Assembly (NCBI GenBank): GCA_900539525.1
Contig: UQCM01000001.1
Location: 23,677 to 87,676 of the forward strand
Origin: an uncultured Blautia sp.
Lineage (GTDB): Bacteria; Bacillota; Clostridia; Lachnospirales; Lachnospiraceae
Reading direction: 5' to 3'
Length of the DNA: 64,000 nt
Shown here: positions 1-8,195 of the stretch, piece by piece
Position numbering within the stretch: the stretch's first letter is position 1
Layout: every line of letters begins with the position of its first letter
Position numbers and translations under genes: made by a program
Notes under the pieces: generated by a model
Told to the model about the DNA's origin: nothing
The model's input: only the letters and a program-made list of their open reading frames with translations
The model's database searches: none

Positions 1-530
1 CCGGAGGCCCCTATGGAGAGATTGCCGAGAATGCGGCGGGACTTTACCATGAGGGCTATGCACCACGGATCCTGGTGTCAGGCAGGTATAGTATTACAGA
101 CGGACATTTTACCGGAGTAAAATCTCCGTCTGTTTATGCGGAAAATACCTATCATACGGAATGTGAATTTCTGACAGATGTACTGCTGAAAAATGGTGTC
201 CCTGCATCGGCCATCCTGCAGGACGAGAAGGCAACCTTTACCTTCCAGAATGCCATCAATGCAAAAGCTGTCACGGATCGTCTGGGACTTTCTGTTCAGA
301 CGGCGATCATCTCCTGTCAGGCATATCATGCAAAACGCTGTCTGCTCTATTTTCAGCTGCTTTATCCGGATACCCGACTTCTGGTGTGTCCGGCTGTCAC
401 ACGAGGGGTATCCCGTACGAACTGGCAGGATGACCCGGAAAAGATCGACCTTGTTCTGGGCGAAGTAAGGCGCTGCGGAAGTCAGTTTTCTGACATATTG
501 AAAAAATATCCGGACCATGATATACTGTAA
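1..530 (+). CDS. YdcF-like DUF218 protein, 5' end outside window
   Basis: The reading frame is open from base 3 to the TAA at 528-530, so the start lies upstream of the window. The visible ~175 residues read like the core of the DUF218/YdcF family: an early GGPYGE segment, a RILVSG strand, the S-x-Y-AENTYHT segment, and a late IISCQAYHAKR segment like the family's conserved C-terminal block. Members are usually membrane-linked and of unclear enzymatic role; vancomycin sensitivity (SanA) and S-adenosylmethionine binding have been reported for relatives. A GTG at 75 is in frame but cuts into conserved sequence, so it is not the true start. Family assignment is from sequence flavour; function unknown. 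Confidence 0.75.
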   Translation, partial: GGPYGEIAENAAGLYHEGYAPRILVSGRYSITDGHFTGVKSPSVYAENTYHTECEFLTDVLLKNGVPASAILQDEKATFTFQNAINAKAVTDRLGLSVQTAIISCQAYHAKRCLLYFQLLYPDTRLLVCPAVTRGVSRTNWQDDPEKIDLVLGEVRRCGSQFSDILKKYPDHDIL

Positions 531-552
531 CAGATCGTTAATATTCACACGT

Positions 553-591
553 CATCCGGTTATCCGGCGTTTTCTGCCGGATGACCGGATG
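553..591 (+). terminator. Long hairpin after the YdcF-like gene
   Basis: A 16-bp stem (553-568 with 576-591, one mismatch) closes a 7-base loop, gttttct. No T-run follows, so it may be a 3'-end stabiliser or a two-way terminator rather than a classic intrinsic terminator. It lies 23 bases after the stop. Confidence 0.45.
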
Positions 592-671
592 GCAGTATGC
601 AGCAGAGCGAAATGCGAATGTCCGCTTTGCCATGACAGAATACGATCTGTTACGATAAGGGGAAGATGGAT

Positions 672-1376
672 ATGAAACGCAAAGCATTGAAAGCAGCCTT
701 TCCATTGACGCTGCCCGTTATGGCAGGCTATCTGTTCCTGGGTCTCGGATTCGGAATCCTTCTGGAAAGCAAGGGATTCTCTTTCATCTGGGCTTTTTTT
801 ATGTCTGTGATCATCTATGCAGGTTCCATGCAATATGTCGGTATTGATTTGCTTGCCGGCGGAGCCTCTCTGATTTCTACGGCGATCATGACGGTTATGA
901 TACAGATCCGCCATTTGTTTTATGGTCTGTCGCTGATCGAGAAGTATAAGCATGCAGGCCGGAAGAAAATCATGATGATCCATGAACTGACGGATGAGAC
1001 GTATTCACTGGTGGCTACCAGTGAACCTCCCGAGGGTGTGGATGACGGGTGGTTCTACTTTTTCATTTCCATGCTGGATCACATATACTGGATCGTGGGA
1101 TGTACGCTGGGGGCACTGTTTGGTTCTCTGATAGAGTTTAATACAAAGGGCGTGGATTTTGTTATGACCGCTTTGTTTATTGTACTGTTTACCGATCAGT
1201 GGATGACAACAAAGGATCATCGGCCGGCGCTGATCGGTGTCGGATGCTCGTTTCTGTGCCTGATCCTGTTTGGATCCGACCGCTTTATTGTTCCGGCGAT
1301 GGTGTCGATCCTGGCATTTTTAAGCATTTTCAGAAAAAAACTGGACAAGGAGGGAAACAATCATGAGAATTCCTGA
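672..1376 (+). CDS. azlC: AzlC family branched-chain amino acid exporter, large subunit
   Basis: AzlC is the large membrane subunit of the AzlCD (LIV-E/YgaZH-like) exporter, which moves branched-chain amino acids and analogues out of the cell. The 234-residue protein is hydrophobic throughout. It starts with the AFPLTLPVMAGYLFLGLGFG segment typical of the family and has conserved blocks YAGSMQYVG and RHLFYGLSL. An ATG at 666 is also possible, but the AAGGGGAAG ribosome site touches it; the ATG at 672 has proper spacing. The stop lies 14 bp inside the downstream azlD-like gene, so the two are translationally coupled. Export substrate is inferred from the family. Confidence 0.88.
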   Translation: MKRKALKAAFPLTLPVMAGYLFLGLGFGILLESKGFSFIWAFFMSVIIYAGSMQYVGIDLLAGGASLISTAIMTVMIQIRHLFYGLSLIEKYKHAGRKKIMMIHELTDETYSLVATSEPPEGVDDGWFYFFISMLDHIYWIVGCTLGALFGSLIEFNTKGVDFVMTALFIVLFTDQWMTTKDHRPALIGVGCSFLCLILFGSDRFIVPAMVSILAFLSIFRKKLDKEGNNHENS

Positions 1377-1698
1377 TTCACAGGCACTGGCATTGATCCT
1401 GGTTATGGCGGCTGTGACATTTCTGATTCGCGGTCTGCCTTTTGTATTGTTTCCGGGTAATAAAAATACACCTTCCTACATACTCTATCTTGGAAAAGTA
1501 CTTCCGTATGCGATTATTGGAATGCTTGTAGTTTACTGCTTAAAGGATGTTTCCATACGAACAGCTCCATTTGGTTTTCCCGAACTTCTGACAGCTGCGG
1601 CAATTGTAGCGGTGCATGTATGGAAGAGGAATACGCTCCTGAGTGTTGGCGGAGGAACGCTCCTGTATATGTTTCTGGTGCAGGTTATATTTGTTTAA
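1363..1698 (+). CDS. azlD: AzlD family branched-chain amino acid transport protein
   Basis: AzlD is the small partner of AzlC in branched-chain amino acid export. The 111-residue protein has about four hydrophobic helices and the family's VTFLIRGLPFVLF opening and YLGKVLPYAIIGMLVVY middle segment. It begins with ATG inside the last codons of azlC, behind AAGGAGG, and overlaps by 14 bp. The pair forms a two-gene operon of normal family length. No leader or operator was recognised upstream. Confidence 0.88.
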   Translation: MRIPDSQALALILVMAAVTFLIRGLPFVLFPGNKNTPSYILYLGKVLPYAIIGMLVVYCLKDVSIRTAPFGFPELLTAAAIVAVHVWKRNTLLSVGGGTLLYMFLVQVIFV

Positions 1699-1765
1699 GT
1701 TGCCCCTTTTCTTTTGAAGCAAAAAGTATTACAATAGGACTATCCCATTTGAAAGGAGTAATCAT

Positions 1766-2203
1766 ATGGCAAAGAATTATGGCAAACTCTTATTTGGCGC
1801 GGCACTTGCAGGTGCAGCGATTGGCTGTGGAATCGCATATTTGAATAAATGCAAAAAAGAAGAATCCTGGGATGAGGACTTTGATGAATTTGATGATGAT
1901 TTTGACGAGGATCTGGACATTGATGAAAGTGCGACTCACAGAGAGTACGTTACCATTCCAAAGGAATGCACAGAGGCAGCAAAGGACGTAAAAGATGCGG
2001 TTGCAGATGCAGCTGAGGATGTGAAGGATGCAGCTGGCGACCTGAAAGAAGATGTGAAGGATATAGCCGCTGATGTAAAGGAAGACCTTGAGGATGCAGC
2101 AGATGGTGTGAAAGATGGTGTAAAGAATGTTGCACAGAATGTTGCAGATGCTGTATCAGAAACGATAGAACGTATGGCAAAAGACGATGACGCTGAATCG
2201 TGA
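1766..2203 (+). CDS. YtxH-like membrane-anchored protein with acidic helical repeats
   Basis: A 145-residue protein begins with a short Gly/Ala-rich hydrophobic segment (about residues 7-25). An acidic Asp/Glu stretch follows (about 34-54). Then come repeated 11-residue-like units of the form AxDVKDAxxDx (about 66-135) that should form a long amphipathic helix. This is the architecture of YtxH/LEA-like proteins, some of them stress induced, whose biochemical role is unsettled. The ribosome site GAAAGGAG sits well before the ATG. It stands alone between azlD and the HAD gene and is followed by a strong hairpin. The repeats are low complexity, so similarity searches will be noisy. Confidence 0.7.
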   Translation: MAKNYGKLLFGAALAGAAIGCGIAYLNKCKKEESWDEDFDEFDDDFDEDLDIDESATHREYVTIPKECTEAAKDVKDAVADAAEDVKDAAGDLKEDVKDIAADVKEDLEDAADGVKDGVKNVAQNVADAVSETIERMAKDDDAES

Positions 2204-2221
2204 TACCATAACAGCAAAGGG

Positions 2222-2250
2222 AAGTGCCGCAGAATGCGGCACTTTAGTAT
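2222..2250 (+). terminator. Putative intrinsic terminator after the YtxH-like gene
   Basis: A perfect 9-bp stem AAGTGCCGC/GCGGCACTT (2222-2230, 2236-2244) with a 5-base loop is followed by a weak T-rich stretch. It lies between the YtxH-like gene and the HAD gene start at 2272. Confidence 0.6.
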
Positions 2251-2271
2251 TGTCGAAACGGAGAGAGTGAC

Positions 2272-2949
2272 ATGTATAAAACAGGAATCTTTGACCTGGA
2301 CGGAACACTGACAGATACGGTGGATTCCATGGCTTATTCGGCAAATCTGGCACTTCATGACCTCGGATATCCTTCACAGCCTGCAGAGAGGTTTAAATAC
2401 TTTGCAGGAGATGGAGCGGACGAGCTGGTCAGGCGGTGCCTGAGAGCCTCGGGGGATGAAAACTGTACCGGATTTGAAGAGATGCGCAGGCTCTACCGTA
2501 TCTATTTTGGAAGGTATTGCATGTATCACGTAAAGCCTTATGAGGGGATTATCCATCTGCTGGGTACGATGAAACAGCAGGGCATGAAGATTGCAGTGCT
2601 TTCCAATAAGCCCCATGCCCAGGCAATCGATGTGGTGGAAAGTGTTTTCGGGAAGGAATGCTTTGATTATGTGCAGGGACAGACAGAGAGTATTCCGAGA
2701 AAGCCGGATCCGGCGGGAGTGCTTCATATCGTGGAGCATTTCCATGTACAGAAATCAGAATGTCTTTACATCGGGGACACCAATACGGATATGAAGACGG
2801 GAAAGGCGGCAGGAATCTATACAATCGGTGTTCTGTGGGGTTTCCGTACCAGAGAGGAGCTGGAGGCAAACCATGCGGACAGGATTGTGGAACATCCGTC
2901 GGAGATAGAAGAAATGATTAATATGCATTTGGAGGAAGAATATGATTAA
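2272..2949 (+). CDS. HAD hydrolase, phosphoglycolate phosphatase-like
   Basis: A 225-residue haloacid dehalogenase phosphatase of the Gph/PGP subgroup. It has motif I FDLDGTLTDT (nucleophile Asp and acid/base Asp), motif II within VLSNKP, and motif IV YIGDTNTDM near the C terminus, with a helical cap between I and II. The family hydrolyses small phosphoesters such as 2-phosphoglycolate or pyrophosphate; the real substrate cannot be told from sequence. The start follows a GGAGAG ribosome site. It overlaps the next HAD gene by 8 bp, giving an operon of two unrelated HAD subtypes and a small acidic protein. Confidence 0.85.
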   Translation: MYKTGIFDLDGTLTDTVDSMAYSANLALHDLGYPSQPAERFKYFAGDGADELVRRCLRASGDENCTGFEEMRRLYRIYFGRYCMYHVKPYEGIIHLLGTMKQQGMKIAVLSNKPHAQAIDVVESVFGKECFDYVQGQTESIPRKPDPAGVLHIVEHFHVQKSECLYIGDTNTDMKTGKAAGIYTIGVLWGFRTREELEANHADRIVEHPSEIEEMINMHLEEEYD

Positions 2950-3742
2950 GCTTGTTGCATCCGATATTGATGGAACACTTCTTGTGGAGGGGACAGACGG
3001 TATCAATCCGGAAATCTTTGAGGTGATTCAGGGATTAAAAGAAAAAGGGGTGGTCTTTGCGGCGGCCAGTGGACGGCAGTACTGCAGCATGAAAAAGCTG
3101 TTTGCACCTGTCAAAAATGATATTATGTTTATTGCAGATAATGGTTCCGGTATCATTAGCAGAGGAAGCGAACTATTTGCATCCATCATGGACAGGGCAC
3201 TGCTGGAGGAGCTGGTGAGAGAAATAAGGAATCTTAAGGACTGCTATATCGTTATTTCGGATAGAAAGGGAGAGTGCTATCTGGAGCAGGAAAATAAAGA
3301 GCTTGAGGATTTTCTCGAAAACGGATACCATTATGATATCCACCGGGTAGAGGATGTACTGAAGGCGCCGATTGAAATTACCAAATGTTCGATTTACAAG
3401 AAACAGGGGATTTTGAAGCTGGCACCGGAATATATTGAAAAATACAGGGGAAAGCTGAATGTGGCGATCGCAGGTGATATCTGGCTGGATTTTATGAATC
3501 TGGATGCAGACAAGGGAAAGGCTTTAAAGAGGATTCAGGATACACTCCACATCCTTCCGGAAGAAACAATGGCATTTGGAGATAATATGAATGATCTGGG
3601 CATGCTTCGTATGGCGGGAGAGAGCTATGCGGTAGAAAATGCTGCGGATGCTGTGAAGGCAGAGGCAAAGCATATAGCCGGAAGCCACACAGAGGATGGT
3701 GTACTAAAAGTATTAAAGCAACTGTTAGAGTCGTTTGAGTGA
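2942..3742 (+). CDS. Cof-type HAD-IIB phosphatase
   Basis: A 266-residue HAD phosphatase of the Cof/YidA subfamily with a C2 cap. Motif I is SDIDGTLL at residues 7-14, then AASGRQY, and the late GDNMNDLGML motif that places the Mg2+-binding aspartates. Members dephosphorylate sugar phosphates, flavin or vitamin B6 intermediates with loose specificity. The ATG lies inside the end of the preceding HAD gene behind GGAGGAAG, indicating coupled translation. Length and motif order are normal. Substrate not determinable. Confidence 0.87.
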   Translation: MIKLVASDIDGTLLVEGTDGINPEIFEVIQGLKEKGVVFAAASGRQYCSMKKLFAPVKNDIMFIADNGSGIISRGSELFASIMDRALLEELVREIRNLKDCYIVISDRKGECYLEQENKELEDFLENGYHYDIHRVEDVLKAPIEITKCSIYKKQGILKLAPEYIEKYRGKLNVAIAGDIWLDFMNLDADKGKALKRIQDTLHILPEETMAFGDNMNDLGMLRMAGESYAVENAADAVKAEAKHIAGSHTEDGVLKVLKQLLESFE

Positions 3743-3757
3743 AAGTGAGGAAAACCA

Positions 3758-4015
3758 ATGTTCAGTAAAGAATGTCTGGAAACTTTTCTGGAGAACCAGC
3801 TCCAGCTTTTTGATGAAAAGGTAGCGGAAACGCCCGAAGAGGCAGAAGAATTTCTTGAAGATAATCTTGCGGTGGTTGTAGATTCTCTGGAGGAGGTTCG
3901 TGAATATTTTGATGAAAGCGGAATGGATGCCTCAGAGTTGTCACTTGATGAGCTGGCAGATGCCTCAGAGGTATTTGCACTCCCGAATGGGAAATATCTG
4001 ATCGTGGAGGCGTAG
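3758..4015 (+). CDS. Small acidic protein of unknown function
   Basis: An 85-residue, strongly acidic protein (many Glu/Asp, mostly helical by composition) ending in a short strand-like LPNGKYLIVEA. It begins 15 bp after the Cof-type phosphatase behind GTGAGG and is very likely cotranscribed with both HAD genes. No catalytic or metal motif is visible. Its family was not recognised. A ribosome site, placement and typical codon use argue that it is a real gene. Confidence 0.65.
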   Translation: MFSKECLETFLENQLQLFDEKVAETPEEAEEFLEDNLAVVVDSLEEVREYFDESGMDASELSLDELADASEVFALPNGKYLIVEA

Positions 4016-4062
4016 CACGGAAAAATCGACGCAAGGCTCATTTGTATACGGGTACAAATGCG

Positions 4063-4110
4063 GGATCCGGGTATGGATACAGATATGCTGCTCCAGACCG
4101 GATCCTTTTC
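4063..4110 (+). terminator. Putative intrinsic terminator of the HAD operon
   Basis: A perfect 8-bp stem GGATCCGG/CCGGATCC (4063-4070, 4098-4105) closes a long loop and is followed by TTTTCTATTT. A smaller hairpin with TTTGTA/TACAAA arms lies just before it (4041-4058). Confidence 0.6.
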
Positions 4111-4120
4111 TATTTCTGAT

Positions 4121-4147
4121 AAAATCTGCATGACTCTGAACAGTTAC
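4121..4147 (+). repeat. Half-copy of repeat family 3 (CTCTGAACAGTTAC)
   Basis: The 27 bases end in CTCTGAACAGTTAC and closely match 35075-35100. They also match one arm of the palindrome at 37521-37569. It lies in the short space between the HAD operon terminator and the convergent TraX-like gene. Confidence 0.6.
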
Positions 4148-4162
4148 AAACTGAGAAGAGAT

Positions 4163-4912
4163 TCACACGGAAAGAGAAAGGCAGTATCTTCCGATTCCTG
4201 CCAGGATCAGCAGGTGTACAGGATAGAACCAGTAAAAGAAGTATTTCATGGAAATCCCTCTTTTTCCATTATAAAAATAAACGGGAAGGAAGGCCAGTGG
4301 AGCCGGAAGTTCCCAGCAGCAGGCGGCTGCTCCGGCAATACACTGGTTTCTCCTGTCATATCGGAGGAGGTACAGGATCTCAATCAGCAGGACACCCTTA
4401 TAGTCATAATCTGTATGCAGCAGGTACCCTGCGATGAGTCCGAGGAGAAAGATGAGAATCTGAATCCATCTCTTTCCGGAAAAGTGGTCGGCTGCCATCA
4501 TGACCAGAAGACCGATCAGCAGTGTGAAAAATACATTTTGCCACTCGAAGACAACGAGACCTCTGCCGATTGCCAGGTCAAAGGGAATCTCAGAAATCAG
4601 CGCAAACAGGAAAAGCCTCAGGGCATATTTTTTTTGATTTCGGGTATGGAGAAAGCCTTCTACCAGAAGAAAACAGAAGATCGGGAAGGCAGGACGTCCG
4701 ATCATCCGGAGAATACGGTCAATATAACGTATATTATCATAAAGTGCAGGGGAAGACTGCACATAGGCAGAGCGCATCAGACCATTTTCCAGTACAGCGG
4801 CACCGATGTGGTCTATGAGCATGCTAAGGATAGCAATTATTTTCAGAGTACTGCCGGAAAAACCTGTAAATCTTTTTCCGGCAGGAGCAGTTTCATGTAT
4901 TGCATTTTCCAT
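4163..4912 (-). CDS. TraX family integral membrane protein
   Basis: A 249-residue membrane protein of the TraX family, named after the F-pilin acetylase but widespread in Firmicute chromosomes with unknown substrate. The N-terminal block has LKIIAILSMLIDHIG with the conserved Asp-His pair. Next come RIGRPAFPIFCFLLVEGF-like and SEIPFDLA segments, then about seven further hydrophobic stretches, and a C-terminal YPVHL. A longer frame reaches back to 4981 but enters a dispersed repeat; the ATG at 4912 behind GGAAAGGA is preferred. It is a lone minus-strand gene pointing at the HAD operon. Acetyltransferase activity is a family inference. Confidence 0.82.
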   Translation of the reverse strand: MENAIHETAPAGKRFTGFSGSTLKIIAILSMLIDHIGAAVLENGLMRSAYVQSSPALYDNIRYIDRILRMIGRPAFPIFCFLLVEGFLHTRNQKKYALRLFLFALISEIPFDLAIGRGLVVFEWQNVFFTLLIGLLVMMAADHFSGKRWIQILIFLLGLIAGYLLHTDYDYKGVLLIEILYLLRYDRRNQCIAGAAACCWELPAPLAFLPVYFYNGKRGISMKYFFYWFYPVHLLILAGIGRYCLSLSV

Positions 4913-4939
4913 GTCGAAGAATTCCTTTCCGGGTAATAT

Positions 4940-5068
4940 TAGTATGATGCCTTCGGTTTTTTCCGCGCTTCGCGCGCCCAAAATCCGAAAAACATTCGAA
5001 ATCCGCTCATTTTTCTTCGAAAAATGGCTACTTTCAAATCATGACCTTTTGACCCTGGCATCATACTA
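4940..5068. repeat. 129-bp dispersed element with 12-bp terminal inverted repeats (family 2)
   Basis: The ends TAGTATGATGCC (4940-4951) and GGCATCATACTA (5057-5068) are perfect inverted repeats. Inside is a CG-rich palindrome CCGCGCTTCGCGCG. A partial copy in opposite orientation sits at about 7922-7980. It fills most of the 334-bp gap between the TraX-like gene and htpG, together with the CIRCE element. Confidence 0.7.
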
Positions 5069-5127
5069 TCATTTAATTGACGAAAAATCAAAGGTCTCCG
5101 GTAAAACTTTATATTTTTATAGAATTA

Positions 5128-5154
5128 TTAGCACTCACCTAAAATGAGTGCTAA
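5128..5154 (+). promoter_or_regulatory. CIRCE operator (HrcA binding site) upstream of htpG
   Basis: TTAGCACTC (5128-5136), nine spacer bases, then GAGTGCTAA (5146-5154): an exact match to the CIRCE consensus with the standard 9-base spacer. It lies directly before a TTGACA -35 box and ~90 bp upstream of the htpG start, implying HrcA control. Confidence 0.95.
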
Positions 5155-5161
5155 TTTTCTC

Positions 5162-5190
5162 TTGACATTTGGGAAAAGGAGTATTAAACT
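5162..5190 (+). promoter_or_regulatory. Sigma-A type promoter of htpG
   Basis: TTGACA at 5162-5167, 17-base spacer, TAAACT at 5185-5190 (4 of 6 to consensus). It begins 8 bp after the CIRCE element, so bound HrcA would block RNA polymerase. Confidence 0.7.
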
Positions 5191-5246
5191 ATACACTAAA
5201 TTCAGCATCATTAAAACAATACAATAGTAAAAAAGGAGTGTTTGCA

Positions 5247-7313
5247 ATGAGCAATCGTACAGGAAGTTTATCAATTAACAGTGAGAACATATTCCCGATC
5301 ATTAAGAAGTGGCTGTATTCTGACCATGACATTTTTGTCCGTGAGCTGGTATCCAATGGATGCGATGCGATCACGAAGCTGAAAAAGCTGGAGATGATGG
5401 GCGAGTATACCTTCCCGGAGAAGTATAAGAATAAGATAGAGGTCATTGTAAATCCGCAGGAGAAGACACTGAAATTCATCGACACAGGTCTTGGTATGAC
5501 TGCAGAAGAGGTGGAGGAGTATATCACTCAGATTGCTTTCTCAGGAGCTACTGATTTTCTGGAGAAATATAAGGATAAGACAAATGATGATGAAATGATC
5601 GGACATTTCGGACTGGGATTCTATTCTGCATTTATGGTAGCAGATGAGGTTCACATCGATACTCTTTCCTATAAGGAAGGTGCCGCACCTGTTCACTGGG
5701 AATGTGACGGTGGTACAGAGTATACCATCGGGGATGGGAACAGAACAGAAGTCGGTACGGAGATCACACTGTTCCTGAATGAGGAAAGCGTTGAGTTTTC
5801 CAACGAATATCGGGTAAGGGAGGTTCTGGAGAAGTATTGCTCCTTTATGCCGGTTGAAATTTTCCTTTCAAATGCAAATGCTGAGCAGCAGTATGAGACG
5901 ATTGATGAGAGTGAGCTGACTGAGGATGATGTGGTAGTAGAACATATCCATGAAGAAGCAAAGACTGAGGAGAAGGAAAATGAAAACGGAGAGAAGGAAA
6001 TTGTAGAAATATCTCCGGCAAAGGATAAGGTGAAGATCAATAAACGTCCGGTATCCATCAGTGACATCCACCCACTGTGGACAAAACATCCGAATGAGTG
6101 CAGTGATGAGGAATACCGGGAGTTTTACCGCAAGGTATTTATGGATTACAAGGAGCCTCTGTTCTGGATCCACCTGAACATGGACTATCCGTTCAACCTG
6201 AAGGGAATCCTGTACTTCCCGAAGATCAACACAGAATATGATTCCATCGAGGGAACCATCAAGCTGTATAACAATCAGGTATTTATTGCTGATAATATCA
6301 AGGAAGTGATTCCGGAGTTCCTGATGCTCTTAAAGGGTGTGATCGACTGTCCGGATCTGCCGCTTAATGTATCCAGAAGTGCTCTTCAAAATGATGGATT
6401 CGTAAAGAAGATTTCCGATTATATCGCAAAGAAGGTAGCAGATAAGCTTTCCGGTATGTGTAAGACGGATCGTGAAAACTATGAGAAATACTGGGATGAC
6501 ATCAGTCCATTTATCAAATTCGGCTGTATCAAGGACAGTAAGTTCAGTGATAAGATGATGGATTATATCCTCTATAAGAATCTGGACAACAAGTATCTGA
6601 CATTCACAGATTTTGTGGCTGAGAATAAGAAGGAAGAGCCGGAAACAGAGGATGCCAAAGAGTCAGAAACAACAGAAAACACAGAGAAAGAAACCGAACA
6701 GAAAGAAACCGAAAAGACAAAGCTTTTCTATGTGACAGACGAAGTACAGCAGAGTCAGTACATCAATATGTTCAAAGAACAGGGAATGGATGCTGTTATC
6801 CTGAAGCATAACATTGATTCGGCATTTATCAGCCATGTAGAGCAGAAGCATGACGATGTAAAGTTCCTGCGCATCGATGCTGACGTAACAGAGAGCATGA
6901 AGGAAGAAGTGTCAGAAGATGAACTGAAGGAAGAGAAGGAGACCCTGACGGAAGTATTCCGCAAAGCTCTTGGCAAAGAGAACCTGGAAGTGAAGATTGA
7001 GAAGCTGAAAAATGAAAAGATTTCTTCTATGGTAACGCTTTCTGAAGAAAACAGACGTATGCAGGATATGATGCGGATGTACGGTATGGGCGGCATGGAT
7101 CCGGATATGTTCGGCGGACAGGAGACACTGATCCTGAATGCGAATAACAGTCTGGTACAGTATATCTTCACAAACAAAGATTCCGAGCATGTACCGATGA
7201 TCTGTGAGCAGCTCTACGATCTGGCGATGTTAAGCCACAAGCAGCTTTCACCGGATCAGATGACAAAATTCATTACCAGAAGTAATGAGATACTTGGACT
7301 GCTTACAAAGTAA
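5247..7313 (+). CDS. htpG: Molecular chaperone HtpG (Hsp90)
   Basis: HtpG is the bacterial Hsp90, a dimeric cytosolic ATP-driven chaperone. The 688-residue product has GHKL ATPase motifs in order: RELVSNGCDAITK near residue 33 (catalytic Glu and Mg-binding Asn), FIDTGLGMT, and GHFGLGFYSAFMV. The middle domain follows (PLFWIHLNMDYPF) with the NVSRSALQND segment. It is longer than the usual ~620-640 residues because of acidic Lys/Glu/Thr-rich linkers at about 220-245 and 460-495. The frame opens at 5169, but the ATG at 5247 behind AAAAGGAG gives the normal N terminus. CIRCE control is seen directly upstream; a hairpin follows the stop. Confidence 0.96.
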   Translation: MSNRTGSLSINSENIFPIIKKWLYSDHDIFVRELVSNGCDAITKLKKLEMMGEYTFPEKYKNKIEVIVNPQEKTLKFIDTGLGMTAEEVEEYITQIAFSGATDFLEKYKDKTNDDEMIGHFGLGFYSAFMVADEVHIDTLSYKEGAAPVHWECDGGTEYTIGDGNRTEVGTEITLFLNEESVEFSNEYRVREVLEKYCSFMPVEIFLSNANAEQQYETIDESELTEDDVVVEHIHEEAKTEEKENENGEKEIVEISPAKDKVKINKRPVSISDIHPLWTKHPNECSDEEYREFYRKVFMDYKEPLFWIHLNMDYPFNLKGILYFPKINTEYDSIEGTIKLYNNQVFIADNIKEVIPEFLMLLKGVIDCPDLPLNVSRSALQNDGFVKKISDYIAKKVADKLSGMCKTDRENYEKYWDDISPFIKFGCIKDSKFSDKMMDYILYKNLDNKYLTFTDFVAENKKEEPETEDAKESETTENTEKETEQKETEKTKLFYVTDEVQQSQYINMFKEQGMDAVILKHNIDSAFISHVEQKHDDVKFLRIDADVTESMKEEVSEDELKEEKETLTEVFRKALGKENLEVKIEKLKNEKISSMVTLSEENRRMQDMMRMYGMGGMDPDMFGGQETLILNANNSLVQYIFTNKDSEHVPMICEQLYDLAMLSHKQLSPDQMTKFITRSNEILGLLTK

Positions 7314-7333
7314 TGTGACAGCACAACAGACAG

Positions 7334-7370
7334 CCGGGAATGGGTGATTCCATTTCCGGTTGTTTTCCTT
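7334..7370 (+). terminator. Intrinsic terminator of htpG
   Basis: A stem of about 10 bp (7334-7343 with 7350-7359, one G-T pair) is extended by flanking CAAC/GTTG pairing and followed by TTTTCCTTTCTTTG. It sits between the convergent htpG and DUF5721 genes. Confidence 0.7.
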
Positions 7371-7386
7371 TCTTTGCCAGATGTTA

Positions 7387-7884
7387 TTATTCTTCTACGG
7401 GGATTTCTTTTGCACGGAAGAATTTTCCTACCATCTCATCCCATGACCGTTCCAGAGATTTATCCATCGTAAAAATATTCAGGGAGGTTCCGGTCACACA
7501 GTTGAGTTTATGTCCATCGTAGTGCAGATTCAGATAGAGTCCGCCTACATCGGAAAGCGAGAGGGAGACGCCAGCCTGCTTCAGCAGTTTTTCCGTATTT
7601 GAAGAGGAAAGCTGAAAAACGATTTTGAAGTGAAGGGGTGTTTTTTTACCTTTGATCAGCTCCAGACAGAAGGGACGTACCTGCTTCCAGTAGGTGAAGT
7701 TGTGACAGAATTCTTCATTTTCCAGTTCTTCCTGCGAATAGTATTGCTTCTGGAGATGGCCATCAATGTAGAATGTGCCAAAAGTGGTGATGGATGCTTC
7801 TGTGAGATAGAAACGGTCAAAAGTGTCACGCAGCAGGAGCTGTGACATAAAGCCTTTAACATCTAAAATGTGAAGTGAAATCAT
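7387..7884 (-). CDS. DUF5721 family protein
   Basis: A 165-residue soluble protein matching my recollection of the Lachnospiraceae family DUF5721. It opens MISLHILDVKGFMSQLL, has FDRFYLTEASITTFGTFYIDG, and a WKQVRPFCLELIKGKKTPLHFKIVFQL-like central segment. No catalytic motif is evident and the role is unknown. The frame is open back to 7965 across a dispersed repeat; the ATG at 7884 behind GAGGA gives the family-like N terminus. It converges on htpG with a terminator between. Confidence 0.68.
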   Translation of the reverse strand: MISLHILDVKGFMSQLLLRDTFDRFYLTEASITTFGTFYIDGHLQKQYYSQEELENEEFCHNFTYWKQVRPFCLELIKGKKTPLHFKIVFQLSSSNTEKLLKQAGVSLSLSDVGGLYLNLHYDGHKLNCVTGTSLNIFTMDKSLERSWDEMVGKFFRAKEIPVEE

Positions 7885-7921
7885 AAAAATATCCTCGTTT
7901 CGTAGAATATATATGAGCCAA

Positions 7922-7980
7922 GGGATTTTGGGAGCGCGAAGCGCGGAAAAATCCGAAGGCATCATGGGTCAAATGCTTTT
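7922..7980 (-). repeat. Partial copy of repeat family 2
   Basis: In reverse orientation it repeats the GATGCCTTCGG...CCGCGCTTCGCG core of 4940-5068. It is followed by a small palindrome GGGTCAA-atgctt-TTGACCC (7965-7984). It abuts a family 1 copy at 7993, giving a mosaic of two repeat families. Confidence 0.6.
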
Positions 7981-7992
7981 GACCCCAACAAC

Positions 7993-8132
7993 GTGACCAG
8001 TAACACGCTTCGCGATGCACAGATATGATGCATTCTGCATCATATCGCGCTACTACTCTCGGATTTTCTGTGACTTTCGCTACGCTACAATCACAGAAAA
8101 CACCTCGAACTGGCAGACATGTGAACAGTAAC
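7993..8132. repeat. Family 1 MITE-like element, copy A (left end missing)
   Basis: It matches 62374-62528 over nearly the whole length: GTGACCAGTAACACGC, the GATATGATGCA/TGCATCATATC hairpin, the TTTTCTGTGA/TCACAGAAAA hairpin, and the right end GTGAACAGTAAC. The left 13 or so bases are replaced by family 2 sequence. It fills most of the 419-bp gap between DUF5721 and degV. Confidence 0.8.
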
Positions 8133-8195
8133 CCGTTTTTCTTATATCAGTATACATTGAAAAAAGAAAAAAGGAAAGAGAAAAGGAAAAAACCT

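Noticed and set aside
4058..4936. 292-residue plus-strand open frame
   Set aside because: It is antisense to the TraX-like gene, has no family likeness and a low-complexity Lys/Glu/Gln composition; the minus strand has clear TraX motifs.
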